Origin: a virus
Length of the DNA stretch: 40,948 nucleotides
Direction: 5' to 3' (one strand)
Virus record (IMG/VR): IMGVR_UViG_3300030110_001829
Coordinates: 1-40,948 of that record
A model generated the notes under the pieces. That model worked only from the letters and a program-made list of their open reading frames with translations. It ran no database searches and was not told where the DNA came from. The translations under genes were made by a program, and so were the position numbers. Shown here piece after piece: positions 18,855 through 25,819 of the stretch (position 1 is the first letter of the stretch; each line of letters starts with the position of its first letter).

Positions 18855-18957
18855 AAACCTAGGTACAATCATAAGCAAAACTTATTTTAGGGCACTCAGC
18901 GGTCATTTAAACGACTTTTTATCTCAAACACAGACTCACAGGGGGTTACATGACTAG
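18847..18957 (+). CDS. Possible 36-aa ORF overlapping the DNA polymerase start
   Basis: The ATG overlaps the end of the DUF3310 gene and the TAG falls just inside the polymerase gene (ATGACTAG), filling the only 95-base gap here. The peptide (MNKNLGTIISKTYF...) has no clear ribosome site. Coupling at both ends suggests translation, but it may just be the polymerase leader. Confidence 0.3.
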   Translation: MNKNLGTIISKTYFRALSGHLNDFLSQTQTHRGLHD

Positions 18958-20815
18958 TTTACAGTTAGTTTTTAATTATAAGAAGAATATATGGTCTGCT
19001 CCATTAGATTATAAGGATTTATCAGATGCTAAGGAGATTGCTATTGATTTAGAAACTAAAGATGATGGTATCAATGAAGGACTTGGTGCGGGTTGGGCTA
19101 CGGGTCGTGGAAAGATTGTAGGATTTGCAGTCGCTGTTGAGGGTTGGCAAGGATACTATCCTATGGAACATTTTGGTGGTGGCAATTTAATAAAAGAACA
19201 AGTGTTACAATATATGCAAGATATATGCGCTCTACCTTGTCGTAAAATATTTCACAATGCTCAATATGATGTGGGGTGGTTACATGCTTATGGTATCAAA
19301 GTAAATGGAGAGATTGTTGATACTATGATTGCAGGTGCTTTGATTGATGAAAACAGATACACCTACAAATTAAATGCTCTTGCAAAAGATTACTTGGGTG
19401 AAATAAAAGCAGAAACAGATTTAGTTGAAGCGGCAAAAGCACATGGGGTTGACCCTAAGGGAGAGATGTGGAAGTTACCAGCAGAGCATGTTGGACATTA
19501 TGCGGAACAAGATGCACGGCTCACGTATCTTTTATGGCAACGATTTAAACATGAAATAAATCAACAAGATTTAGAAACAGTATGGGAGTTGGAGAAAAAG
19601 CTATTACCTAACTTGATAGAGATGCGTATGCGTGGTGTACGAGTTGATGTAGAACGTGCTGCTCTTTTAAGACAAAACTTTATTAAAAGAGAAAAAGATT
19701 TACTGCTTCAAATTAAAAAATTAGTAGGATCAGATGTAGATATTTGGGCAGCAAGAAAGATAGGTTTTGCTTTTGACAAATTAGGTATTGAGTATCCTAA
19801 AACAGCTAAGAGTGATGAACCTAGTTTTACACAACAATGGTTGATTAACAGTCCACATAAGATTAGTAAACTTATAGTGCAGGCCCGAGAAGTAAACAAA
19901 TTTCATTCTACTTTTTTATCCAGCATAATGAAGTACGAACACAAGGGGCGTATACATGCTGAAATACAACAACTGCGAAGTGATTCTGGAGGTACAGTAT
20001 CTGGAAGATTATCTATGTCTAATCCTAATTTACAACAACTTCCCGCTAGAAATAAAGAATTAGGACCTTTGATTAGAGGTTTGTTTTTACCCGAACCTGG
20101 GTGCCAATGGGGTAGTTTTGATTACTCGCAACAAGAACCTAGAATGGCAGTTCATTACGCTAGTGCTGTTGGTTTTGATGGTAGTCAAGAACTGGTTGAT
20201 GCTTATGCTAATGCTAGTGCAGACTTTCATCAAACAGTGGCTGACATTGTGGGTATTGACAGAAAACAAGCTAAGACTATTGGGTTAGGTTTGATGTATG
20301 GTATGGGTAAAAATAAGTTAGCTAATATGTTAGGTTTACCTACTGATGAGGCTACTTCTTTAATTAATAAATACAATCGTAAAGTTCCTTTTATGAAAGA
20401 ACTATCTAATAAGTGTATGCAGTTAGCACAAGATAGAGGTTCTATTAGAACTAAAAAAGGTCGCAAGTGCAGATTTGATTTATGGGAGCCAAAAGATTTT
20501 GGTATACATACAGCTGAACGTTATGACAATGCAGTAGCTAAATATGGTAGAGGTAATATTAAACGTGCTTTTACTTACAAAGCTTTGAACCGATTAATAC
20601 AAGGTTCTGCAGCAGATCAAACAAAAGCTGCGGTCATTGCTTGCGCAGAAAAAGGACATCTTCCAATTGTTCAAATACATGATGAACTATGTTTTAATAT
20701 TAAAGATAAAAAAGATATAGAAGAAATAAAGAAAGCTATGGAGACCTGTGTAGAACTAATTGTTCCCTCAGTTATAGATGTTGCTCTAGGCAACGATTTT
20801 GGTCAGGCTGTTTAG
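18950..20815 (+). CDS. polA: DNA polymerase, family A, with 3'-5' exonuclease domain
   Basis: A 621-aa replicative polymerase starting after AGGGGGT. The proofreading domain has ExoI AIDLETK (D33, E35), ExoII HNAQYD (N103, D107) and ExoIII HYAEQD (Y184, D188). The polymerase domain has motif A FDYSQQEPR (D391), motif B RKQAKTIGLGLMYG (438-451) and motif C HDE (577-579). The position matching E. coli Phe762 in motif B is Leu446. There is no 5'-3' exonuclease domain, as usual for phage enzymes of this length. All catalytic residues are present, so it should be active. It is probably the main phage replicase. Confidence 0.95.
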   Translation: MTSLQLVFNYKKNIWSAPLDYKDLSDAKEIAIDLETKDDGINEGLGAGWATGRGKIVGFAVAVEGWQGYYPMEHFGGGNLIKEQVLQYMQDICALPCRKIFHNAQYDVGWLHAYGIKVNGEIVDTMIAGALIDENRYTYKLNALAKDYLGEIKAETDLVEAAKAHGVDPKGEMWKLPAEHVGHYAEQDARLTYLLWQRFKHEINQQDLETVWELEKKLLPNLIEMRMRGVRVDVERAALLRQNFIKREKDLLLQIKKLVGSDVDIWAARKIGFAFDKLGIEYPKTAKSDEPSFTQQWLINSPHKISKLIVQAREVNKFHSTFLSSIMKYEHKGRIHAEIQQLRSDSGGTVSGRLSMSNPNLQQLPARNKELGPLIRGLFLPEPGCQWGSFDYSQQEPRMAVHYASAVGFDGSQELVDAYANASADFHQTVADIVGIDRKQAKTIGLGLMYGMGKNKLANMLGLPTDEATSLINKYNRKVPFMKELSNKCMQLAQDRGSIRTKKGRKCRFDLWEPKDFGIHTAERYDNAVAKYGRGNIKRAFTYKALNRLIQGSAADQTKAAVIACAEKGHLPIVQIHDELCFNIKDKKDIEEIKKAMETCVELIVPSVIDVALGNDFGQAV

Positions 20816-20988
20816 GCCTGATTATGTAACCTTTTTCGCATCTCTTCTTGATCATGGTTTATGATCTTTTTAGTTAAATCAGAAATACGAGTTGTAAGAG
20901 GAATCATCTCCACTGTGTATAATCCATTTTTTTTATACAACCTAGTCCACTTACGTTCTAAGGCTACTTTTTCATCTAACAATGTCAT
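20812..20988 (-). CDS. Small antisense-strand protein convergent with DNA polymerase
   Basis: A 58-aa basic, helical protein (MTLLDEKVALERKW to KRLHNQA). Support: an ACAGGT site six bases ahead of the ATG, a TTGACA promoter on the same strand 50 bases upstream, and an exact fit into the gap downstream of the polymerase, with a 4-base overlap of the two stops. The KWTRLYKKNGLYTVEMIPL start and charged helices suggest a DNA- or RNA-contacting regulator, but no family is recognised. Confidence 0.6.
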   Translation of the reverse strand: MTLLDEKVALERKWTRLYKKNGLYTVEMIPLTTRISDLTKKIINHDQEEMRKRLHNQA

Positions 20989-21010
20989 GTTTATACCTGT
21001 TTAATTTATA

Positions 21011-21038
21011 TATATAATATATTATATATATCTGTCAA
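21011..21038 (-). promoter_or_regulatory. Leftward promoter of the small antisense gene
   Basis: On this strand TTGACA (21038-21033) is followed after 16 bases by TATATA (21016-21011), with a second TATATA two bases on. It faces away from the rightward promoter, the two -35 boxes being six bases apart. Confidence 0.5.
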
Positions 21039-21044
21039 CATACC

Positions 21045-21072
21045 TTGACATTTCTAGGATATATCTTATATT
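21045..21072 (+). promoter_or_regulatory. Rightward sigma70-like promoter
   Basis: A perfect TTGACA (21045-21050), 16-base spacer and TATATT (21067-21072) about 30 bases before the first gene of a small-gene operon. The spacer contains the operator-like palindrome described next. Confidence 0.65.
21053..21070. promoter_or_regulatory. Operator-like palindrome, copy A
   Basis: Matches TATAAGATATATCTTATA at 16 of 18 bases; the left arm is degenerate. It fills the spacer of the rightward promoter and runs into the -10 box, the classical place for repressor binding. Confidence 0.5.
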
Positions 21073-21102
21073 TAATATATACTTACTAAAAGGAGATAAA
21101 AG

Positions 21103-21357
21103 ATGGGCAAAGTGAAACAATATTACACTACAGAAGCAGAGAAAAAGTTAGATAATTTAGCTGATATGTTAAAACAAAAACTAATCACCCCAGAGTATGT
21201 ACGTAAACAAATTAAAGGCGATCAAGCTATACAAATGTTTGTTTTTAATTGTGATGAAGATGAGATGAACGAACATATAACTGAGTTTATAAAATATGTG
21301 CAAACTTCTGTTCGATTAGTGGTAGATAATCAAAAGAAGGGGTTAGTAGATGAGTAG
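21103..21357 (+). CDS. Small acidic protein of unknown function
   Basis: An 84-aa protein with an AAAAGGAG ribosome site, first gene behind the strong rightward promoter. It is helical and charged (TTEAEKKLDNLADMLKQKL), with a FNCDEDEMNEHITEFIKYV segment. No family is recognised. Its stop overlaps the next start by 8 bases. Being first in an operon under a putative operator, it may be an early regulator or host-takeover protein; this is inference. Confidence 0.65.
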   Translation: MGKVKQYYTTEAEKKLDNLADMLKQKLITPEYVRKQIKGDQAIQMFVFNCDEDEMNEHITEFIKYVQTSVRLVVDNQKKGLVDE

Positions 21358-21646
21358 AAAAACTAGCGTAATGGAAAACCTTATGAAAGTACAACCTTCT
21401 TTTAGCGCACCACGAAGCAAGTCTTTTGCTGAATGGTATGAGAAAGTAGATGAAGTGCTAGATTCACTACAATTAAATGATTATAGTTTTGGTCAGACTA
21501 TACATAAGTTGAAGGGACTAGGTGTACCCACGGAACTAGCAAATCAATGGGTGCAGGACGAAAAGGTATACAGACAAGATTGTGCAAAACTGTATAGCAG
21601 ATGGAAGCAGGATATAGGTATATCTGATATTGTAGATGAAGGTTAA
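21350..21646 (+). CDS. Small protein of unknown function
   Basis: A 98-aa protein (MSRKTSVMENLMKVQPSF...) with an AAGGGG site. The core SKSFAEWYEKVDEVLDSLQLNDYSF and the helix VPTELANQWVQDEKVYRQDCAKLYSRW suggest a compact helical domain. No motif of an enzyme is seen. It is likely coupled to the previous gene by an 8-base overlap. Confidence 0.65.
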   Translation: MSRKTSVMENLMKVQPSFSAPRSKSFAEWYEKVDEVLDSLQLNDYSFGQTIHKLKGLGVPTELANQWVQDEKVYRQDCAKLYSRWKQDIGISDIVDEG

Positions 21647-21649
21647 ATT

Positions 21650-21760
21650 ATGTTTAAAATTTATTTAGTTATATTTGGTTTAATAGTTCTGGTCGCTCCA
21701 AAGTTAGTTGCTATCTTTATTGCTCTTTTCTTATCTGGCATTTATTATTTAATATTATAG
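21650..21760 (+). CDS. 36-aa membrane peptide
   Basis: A short, almost entirely hydrophobic protein (MFKIYLVIFGLIVLVAPKL...). Lys/Pro in the middle splits it into two short hydrophobic halves. A GAAGG site lies eight bases before the ATG, and it fills the space between two coupled genes exactly. It could be a small holin-like or host-membrane peptide; composition is the only clue. Confidence 0.6.
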   Translation: MFKIYLVIFGLIVLVAPKLVAIFIALFLSGIYYLIL

Positions 21761-21769
21761 AGAGGTACA

Positions 21770-21976
21770 ATGGACACAACTAAATGGCGTAGTATAGCAA
21801 TACGAGTAGAAACACATAAACTGTTGAGAGCGTTAGCTGAAGATAGTTTTAGAACACCCGAGCAACAGATAGCCAAACTGTTAGATAATCACATAGCGTT
21901 CAAAGCTCAAAGGGAACGTATTAAAAAAGATGATCTATTGGCTGATTTATTAAAAAAAGAGCCAGATAAGAAGTGA
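21770..21976 (+). CDS. Ribbon-helix-helix (CopG/Arc-type) DNA-binding protein
   Basis: A 68-aa protein with the classic layout: an N-terminal beta strand (WRSIAIRVE), helix A (THKLLRALAEDS), a short turn with R/T (FRTPEQQ), helix B (IAKLLDNHIAF) and a basic tail. Such proteins bind palindromic operators as dimers through the N-terminal strand. It lies in the operon driven by the promoter with the operator-like palindrome, so autoregulation is plausible. An AGAGAGG site precedes the ATG. Fold call is good; the target is inferred. Confidence 0.75.
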   Translation: MDTTKWRSIAIRVETHKLLRALAEDSFRTPEQQIAKLLDNHIAFKAQRERIKKDDLLADLLKKEPDKK

Positions 21977-21977
21977 T

Positions 21978-22211
21978 ATGCCTGTTTTAGAATGGAGTGA
22001 GATGTCCGAAGAGTTAACAAATCTCAAACATTTTACTCCAGCAGAGCGCATGCAGATAATAAATTCTGTGTATGAAGACTACGAAAGACTCTCTCTTTTA
22101 TTAAAAGACAACGGATCTTTTTTACCGAACTCAGATTCAGAGTTTGACAAAAATATTTTATTATTATACAAAAAAGTATTGGGGTTATTAATAAAAAAAC
22201 ATGGACATTGA
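21978..22211 (+). CDS. Small helical protein of unknown function
   Basis: A 77-aa protein (MPVLEWSEMSEELTNLKHFTPAERMQ...), mostly helical and mixed-charge. It follows the ribbon-helix-helix gene by one base, and its TGA overlaps the next ATG as TGATG. A Leu/Lys end (NILLLYKKVLGLLIKKHGH) could pack against a partner. No family recognised. Confidence 0.6.
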   Translation: MPVLEWSEMSEELTNLKHFTPAERMQIINSVYEDYERLSLLLKDNGSFLPNSDSEFDKNILLLYKKVLGLLIKKHGH

Positions 22212-22684
22212 TGTATTATCCTGCACCAGAAATTTTAAAGATCATAGGATTACAACTATCAAGAGAAATTATATACATTTCAGACATTACTCCAGAGCAA
22301 AGATTATGGCGCGGTGTCTTATTAAATGCCATAGAAGATGTTCTTATTAAACACTCTGATCGCAAACATTCTTTACAAAAAGGTCAAGCTCACAATTGGA
22401 TTATATCTAATAGTATTAACTTTCAAAAGGTATGTGGTTGGGCGGCACTTGACTCTGATCTTGTGTTAGAAGCCTACAAAAAAGCAATAAAAAAACGTAA
22501 AATACAATTTACAGTAAGACAAATTATGTGGAATAAATATTCAAAATTTAGTAAAAAAATACGTTCAGTAGAAGATGTGTATGTTAAGAGAAAATATAAA
22601 GGAGATATTAAACGTTTTCGACACGAAGTTTTAAACGCTCCTACTAGTTACGTTACTACCTTATGTATTTCGGTGATTGCATAA
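22211..22684 (+). CDS. Conserved phage/prophage protein of unknown function
   Basis: A 157-aa protein from the ATG coupled to the previous stop. RLWRGVLLNAIEDVL (about 30-45) and the segment INFQKVCGWAALDSDLVLEAYKK (about 70-95) match a family often seen next to packaging genes in alphaproteobacterial phages and prophages, pattern W-x-x-V-L...F-x-x-V-C-x-x-A-x-L-D. The basic C-terminus (KKRKIQFTVRQIMW and RKYKGDIKRFRHE) suggests nucleic-acid contact. It ends TAATG with the terminase small-subunit gene. Function unknown. Confidence 0.6.
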   Translation: MYYPAPEILKIIGLQLSREIIYISDITPEQRLWRGVLLNAIEDVLIKHSDRKHSLQKGQAHNWIISNSINFQKVCGWAALDSDLVLEAYKKAIKKRKIQFTVRQIMWNKYSKFSKKIRSVEDVYVKRKYKGDIKRFRHEVLNAPTSYVTTLCISVIA

Positions 22685-23187
22685 TGCCACAAATTAAGAA
22701 AGAACTACGCACCACGGATCACTTGAAACCTAAACAAAAGGAATTTGTAAATATACTAGTGAAGCATTGGGGTATAATTAGTAAATCTGCTGCGTTACAA
22801 AAAGCTGGATATAAAACAAAAAATGATGCCTCTGCTCGAGTTCTCGCTAGTAAACTTACCAACCCAAATTTAAACCCACACATTTGCCGTTACCTAGAAT
22901 CACAGTTATCTAGGGAACAAGAAAAATATGAAAAGGATAAGCTCCGCCGCTATAAAACATTTGAAAGACTTCGTGATGGTGCAGAAGCTAAAGGACAATA
23001 TACCGGGGCTATCAACTCTGAGTATCGTTCTGGTCAACTCGCTGGATTGTTTATAGATAAAAAAGAAGTAATGCACAATACATTAGAAGGTATGAATAGA
23101 GAACAATTAGAAAAGCGATTAGAAGAATTAGAAAGAAAGATAGGAGAAGGTGTGAATATAATTGACATCACTCCTGAAAAGAAATAA
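22684..23187 (+). CDS. Terminase small subunit candidate
   Basis: A 167-aa protein from the ATG coupled to the previous stop. The N-terminal region LKPKQKEFVNILVKHWG, SKSAALQKAGYKT and ASARVLASKL is the helix-turn-helix layout of small terminases, which recognise the packaging site. The C-terminus is a long coiled coil (EGMNREQLEKRLEELERKIGEG), expected for the oligomerisation region. The large subunit lies 6.5 kb downstream rather than adjacent, separated by the leftward operon. A transcription factor is the alternative, but the LKPKQKEFV opening favours terminase. A bidirectional terminator follows. Confidence 0.7.
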   Translation: MPQIKKELRTTDHLKPKQKEFVNILVKHWGIISKSAALQKAGYKTKNDASARVLASKLTNPNLNPHICRYLESQLSREQEKYEKDKLRRYKTFERLRDGAEAKGQYTGAINSEYRSGQLAGLFIDKKEVMHNTLEGMNREQLEKRLEELERKIGEGVNIIDITPEKK

Positions 23188-23230
23188 ACTATAGTTCTCT
23201 TTTAGTAAGAGGTTTAAAAAAAAATACGTC

Positions 23231-23262
23231 AACCTAGCATATTTATTTATGCTAGGTTTTTT
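23231..23262. terminator. Bidirectional intrinsic terminator
   Basis: An 11-bp perfect stem (AACCTAGCATA / TATGCTAGGTT) with a 6-base loop is followed by TTTTTT rightward. On the other strand the stem is followed after GACG by a run of U from the A-tract at 23214-23224. It lies between convergent genes, and the leftward methyltransferase stop codon is in its loop. Confidence 0.88.
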
Positions 23263-24425
23263 AGTATGTGGGCTATGACATCAACAGTCCAACCATTACC
23301 TATCATTTTGTAGCGTTGTGTATCAGACACGCCTTGCGTGTAATTGTCTGGTAGTGTTTGTAAGCGTTCACATTCCAATGGTGTAAGTTTTCTCCAAGTA
23401 TATTCATCTCCTACTAACATATTACCACTTCCAGCAGTTCCTCCACTTTGTGCTGATAAAGTAATTGCTTTTCCCTGCGAAGAATAAATTCTATCTCCTT
23501 GCCCTCCTTTATTAATAGTAGCCGTTCGCACTATAACATTATCTTTTTGTACTGTTGTAAGTGAATTACTTTTTCCATCAAAGCGTAATTCTAACTGTTG
23601 GTCTGTCAACCCCGCTACTTTCATTTTATGATCTTGACGTACCCCGTTGATTTTGTATCGACCACGAAACGCTCCACAGAATACTTTCGGTTCTCGGTGT
23701 CCTCCTTGCATAGTCGTCAATGTTGGCGACTTGCCTTCTTTTGCATACACCCGTTTCACACTATCGTGTCCTTTTATGTCAGCATCTCCTACTCGAACAC
23801 AACTGAAAACTAATTGCCGTCTTGCCTTTTCGAAGTAATTTTGCACATTACCACCCTTGAAATAATTTGCATCAATGCAGTAGGATTTTGCTCTATCCAC
23901 GCACCCACACTCAAGTATATCTTTTAAGTATATGCGTTTATTCTCGGGCAAGAAAACTCTCGGTATATTTGTCCAATATAATCGTTCTCGGTTTTGTGCC
24001 GATACCAACGCACTATTAATACACAAAGGTTGCACTCCTAGTTCTCTCGTTATAACTCGTTCGTGTTCTTTTTTCATTCTCACATTTTCAAGCAGAAAGT
24101 ATTTTGGTTTTGTTTCTTCTAACACTCGCATGAACTCCCAGAATAATTCTCCCCGTTCGTCTTTGAACCCTTCTTGTCGCCCAGCAAACGAGAATGACTG
24201 ACACGGCGAACCACCCATTACCAAGTCTGGTTTGGCCAGACCCACGCCTCTTGAACCTAGTCTGGTAATGTCGCCTAGTTCTCTCGTGTTTGGATAATTC
24301 TTTTTTGCTATGGTGATTGCATACTTGTCAATTTCTGCTGCCTCATAAAGTTCAACGGGCAAATTAGCCCGTTGACACGCTACCTGACCAGAGGACATTC
24401 CGTCAAATAAAGATAATACTTTCAT
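23247..24425 (-). CDS. dcm: C5-cytosine DNA methyltransferase
   Basis: A 392-aa enzyme that transfers methyl from S-adenosylmethionine to cytosine C5. Motif I is LFDGMSSGQ, motif IV GGSPCQSFSF (catalytic C75), motif VI LLENVRM (113-115), motif VIII SAQNRERLYW (144-150) and motif X MIGNGWTVDV near the end. The target-recognition region (about 190-340) has three S/T-L-T-T repeat-like phrases. Length and motif order are normal. It is the last gene of the leftward operon and no restriction endonuclease partner is visible, so it likely protects phage DNA from host restriction or regulates expression. Its target site cannot be read. Confidence 0.93.
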   Translation of the reverse strand: MKVLSLFDGMSSGQVACQRANLPVELYEAAEIDKYAITIAKKNYPNTRELGDITRLGSRGVGLAKPDLVMGGSPCQSFSFAGRQEGFKDERGELFWEFMRVLEETKPKYFLLENVRMKKEHERVITRELGVQPLCINSALVSAQNRERLYWTNIPRVFLPENKRIYLKDILECGCVDRAKSYCIDANYFKGGNVQNYFEKARRQLVFSCVRVGDADIKGHDSVKRVYAKEGKSPTLTTMQGGHREPKVFCGAFRGRYKINGVRQDHKMKVAGLTDQQLELRFDGKSNSLTTVQKDNVIVRTATINKGGQGDRIYSSQGKAITLSAQSGGTAGSGNMLVGDEYTWRKLTPLECERLQTLPDNYTQGVSDTQRYKMIGNGWTVDVIAHILKNLA

Positions 24426-24556
24426 TTAATTTTCTCCAAATATACATCATTGTATCCTTTATTTATCCAATCATCATAATCTCTTTTTGCATCTGCATAG
24501 TGAATATAATAATCATCTACCCCACCAACCCAAACTATCCATTTAAATTGTGCCAT
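24422..24556 (-). CDS. 44-aa small protein
   Basis: A short acidic protein (MAQFKWIVWVGGVDDYYIHYADAKRDYDDWINKGYNDVYLEKIK) with a strong AGGAGGG site; its TGA overlaps the methyltransferase ATG as ATGA. Trp/Tyr-rich strand-helix-helix layout resembles small anti-defence or regulatory peptides in general size only. No family is recognised. The ribosome site and coupling make expression very likely. Confidence 0.7.
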   Translation of the reverse strand: MAQFKWIVWVGGVDDYYIHYADAKRDYDDWINKGYNDVYLEKIK

Positions 24557-24565
24557 CATTCCCTC

Positions 24566-24787
24566 CTAAAACTTATGTCCAAATATTCTTTTAAACTCTT
24601 CCCACTTCCATTTTTCATACTCTTCATCTATCTCCGATTCTATAATCTCTTGGAAATGATTTACAATCATATCAAGCCCTTTACACATACCATTATACTC
24701 GGCTCTCGTATGACTGTCATTAGGTTCTTCCCAACTTTGTTTTATATCTTTTGCAGCGTTTTTTAATCTGTGTAATTCAATTTGCAT
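24566..24787 (-). CDS. Small helical protein of unknown function
   Basis: A 73-aa protein starting MQIELHRLKNAAKDIKQSW after an AGGAGAAGG site; the longer start 15 bases upstream would hide that site. It is charged and entirely helical, with an acidic tract (EIIESEIDEEYEKWKWEEFKRIF) at the C-terminus. It overlaps the end of the gene before it by 11 bases. No family is recognised. Confidence 0.7.
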   Translation of the reverse strand: MQIELHRLKNAAKDIKQSWEEPNDSHTRAEYNGMCKGLDMIVNHFQEIIESEIDEEYEKWKWEEFKRIFGHKF

Positions 24788-24944
24788 TTTCCTTCTCCTC
24801 ATAATTTATAATTGTTTTTAAAACTCTTTCTAATCTTCGTTCTAGTGTTTTTCTGCAATCTATTAATTCGGCATCAGTTAATTCTCTTAAACTACAATTA
24901 GTTTCTTCAATATCATCAAATATTTCATTGAGTAAATTTATCAT
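24777..24944 (-). CDS. 55-aa small protein
   Basis: An acidic then basic helical protein (MINLLNEIFDDIEETN to NYEEKENAN) with an AGGGAGAG site. It overlaps its neighbours by 11 bases downstream and 20 bases upstream, fully in keeping with this compact operon. It holds two cysteines spaced 13 apart. No family recognised. Confidence 0.65.
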   Translation of the reverse strand: MINLLNEIFDDIEETNCSLRELTDAELIDCRKTLERRLERVLKTIINYEEKENAN

Positions 24945-25173
24945 TTTCACTCTCCCTTTTTAACTCCATTGTTATAGGATTAATATCTAGGAATCCTCCT
25001 CCGTTACCTTCTGGGTCTTGACATACTACAACTTGATATTGTTTACCTTTATACTCTGTAACCAAAATCGGAAAAGGTTCTATGTCGTCATCATTACCAT
25101 CTACATGAAATTCTTTGATTGTATGACCAATTAATTGTTCATAATGATTTATATATTTTTTAGTTATCTCCAT
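24925..25173 (-). CDS. Small conserved protein with QDPEGNGGGFL motif
   Basis: An 82-aa protein (MEITKKYINHYEQLIGHTI...) with an AGGAG site. It has a beta-rich core, PFPILVTEYKGKQYQVVVCQDPEGNGGGFLDI, which I recall from other phage genomes without a name. The N-terminal helix and this strand-turn-strand core suggest a small globular fold. It is one of several such early proteins in the operon. Function unknown. Confidence 0.65.
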   Translation of the reverse strand: MEITKKYINHYEQLIGHTIKEFHVDGNDDDIEPFPILVTEYKGKQYQVVVCQDPEGNGGGFLDINPITMELKRESENDKFTQ

Positions 25174-25345
25174 TTTCGCACTCCTTTTCTTTTAAAATTT
25201 TGTTTATTAATTGTGCTTTTTGTGGTGTTAATTCCATTCTATTAGTTCTGTTTCCATTGCCATCTGAAATTACTATACCAAAACCATAAATTGTATTATT
25301 TAATTTTTTAAATTGTTGTCTTACATAATTTTCATATCTGTCCAT
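25160..25345 (-). CDS. Small protein of unknown function
   Basis: A 61-aa protein (MDRYENYVRQQFKKLNNTIYGFGIVIS...), chosen from the ATG behind AAAAGGAG instead of one 24 bases upstream. A helix, a beta hairpin (TIYGFGIVISDGNGNRTNRMEL) and a second helix give a compact fold. It overlaps the next gene by 14 bases. No family recognised. Confidence 0.65.
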   Translation of the reverse strand: MDRYENYVRQQFKKLNNTIYGFGIVISDGNGNRTNRMELTPQKAQLINKILKEKECENGDN

Positions 25346-25616
25346 TTTTGCACTCCTTTTCTTGTTCATCTAATATTTCTGTAATGTGATGATTAATGAT
25401 TTGATGTAGTAAGTGTGTCGCTATCAACTCATTTGGTGCAGTATCAAAAGCCAACTCGCATACAAAATGTTGTAGAGTCTTAACCATATTCGGGACTGTT
25501 ACTTGCTCTTGACTATCCTCACATATATCTAACAACTTCTCACGCACCAATGCCATTTGTTCTGCATTACTCAATGGTGTTACTTTTTTTCTTTTAACTG
25601 TCTGTCTTTTAGCCAT
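25332..25616 (-). CDS. Small helical protein of unknown function
   Basis: A 94-aa protein (MAKRQTVKRKKVTPLSNAEQMALVREKLL...) with an AAGGAG site. A basic N-terminus is followed by helices rich in His and Glu (THLLHQIINHHITEILDEQEKECKNGQ). It overlaps both neighbours. No domain is recognised; a nucleic-acid or protein adaptor role is possible. Confidence 0.65.
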   Translation of the reverse strand: MAKRQTVKRKKVTPLSNAEQMALVREKLLDICEDSQEQVTVPNMVKTLQHFVCELAFDTAPNELIATHLLHQIINHHITEILDEQEKECKNGQI

Positions 25617-25819
25617 ATTATTTCTCCTTGTTTTTTAGGTTTAATTGTTAAATCCGTCTTTTGTTGTCTTACTGCCTCTTCCACTTTTCTCCAATGTTGC
25701 CTTGCCCAAAGTGTTACATCTTTATCAAAGCAACTTCTTAATTTTCTGACTCGCTCAAGTCTTAATTCAGCGACTATCTTTTTCATTTTCTTTTCGTCAA
25801 TATCCATAAAGCTACACAT
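25580..25819 (-). CDS. Small basic protein of unknown function
   Basis: A 79-aa protein beginning MCSFMDIDEKKMKKIVAEL. This start, behind a very strong GGAGGTGAGGG, is preferred to a longer frame with 43 more residues that lie wholly inside the upstream gene. It is basic (ARQHWRKVEEAVRQQK) and has an EIIWLKDRQLK end. No family recognised. Confidence 0.65.
   Translation of the reverse strand: MCSFMDIDEKKMKKIVAELRLERVRKLRSCFDKDVTLWARQHWRKVEEAVRQQKTDLTIKPKKQGEIIWLKDRQLKEKK

Noticed and set aside
23598-24201. Rightward frames within the methyltransferase gene
   Set aside because: They lie wholly opposite a gene with all methyltransferase motifs and have no ribosome sites.
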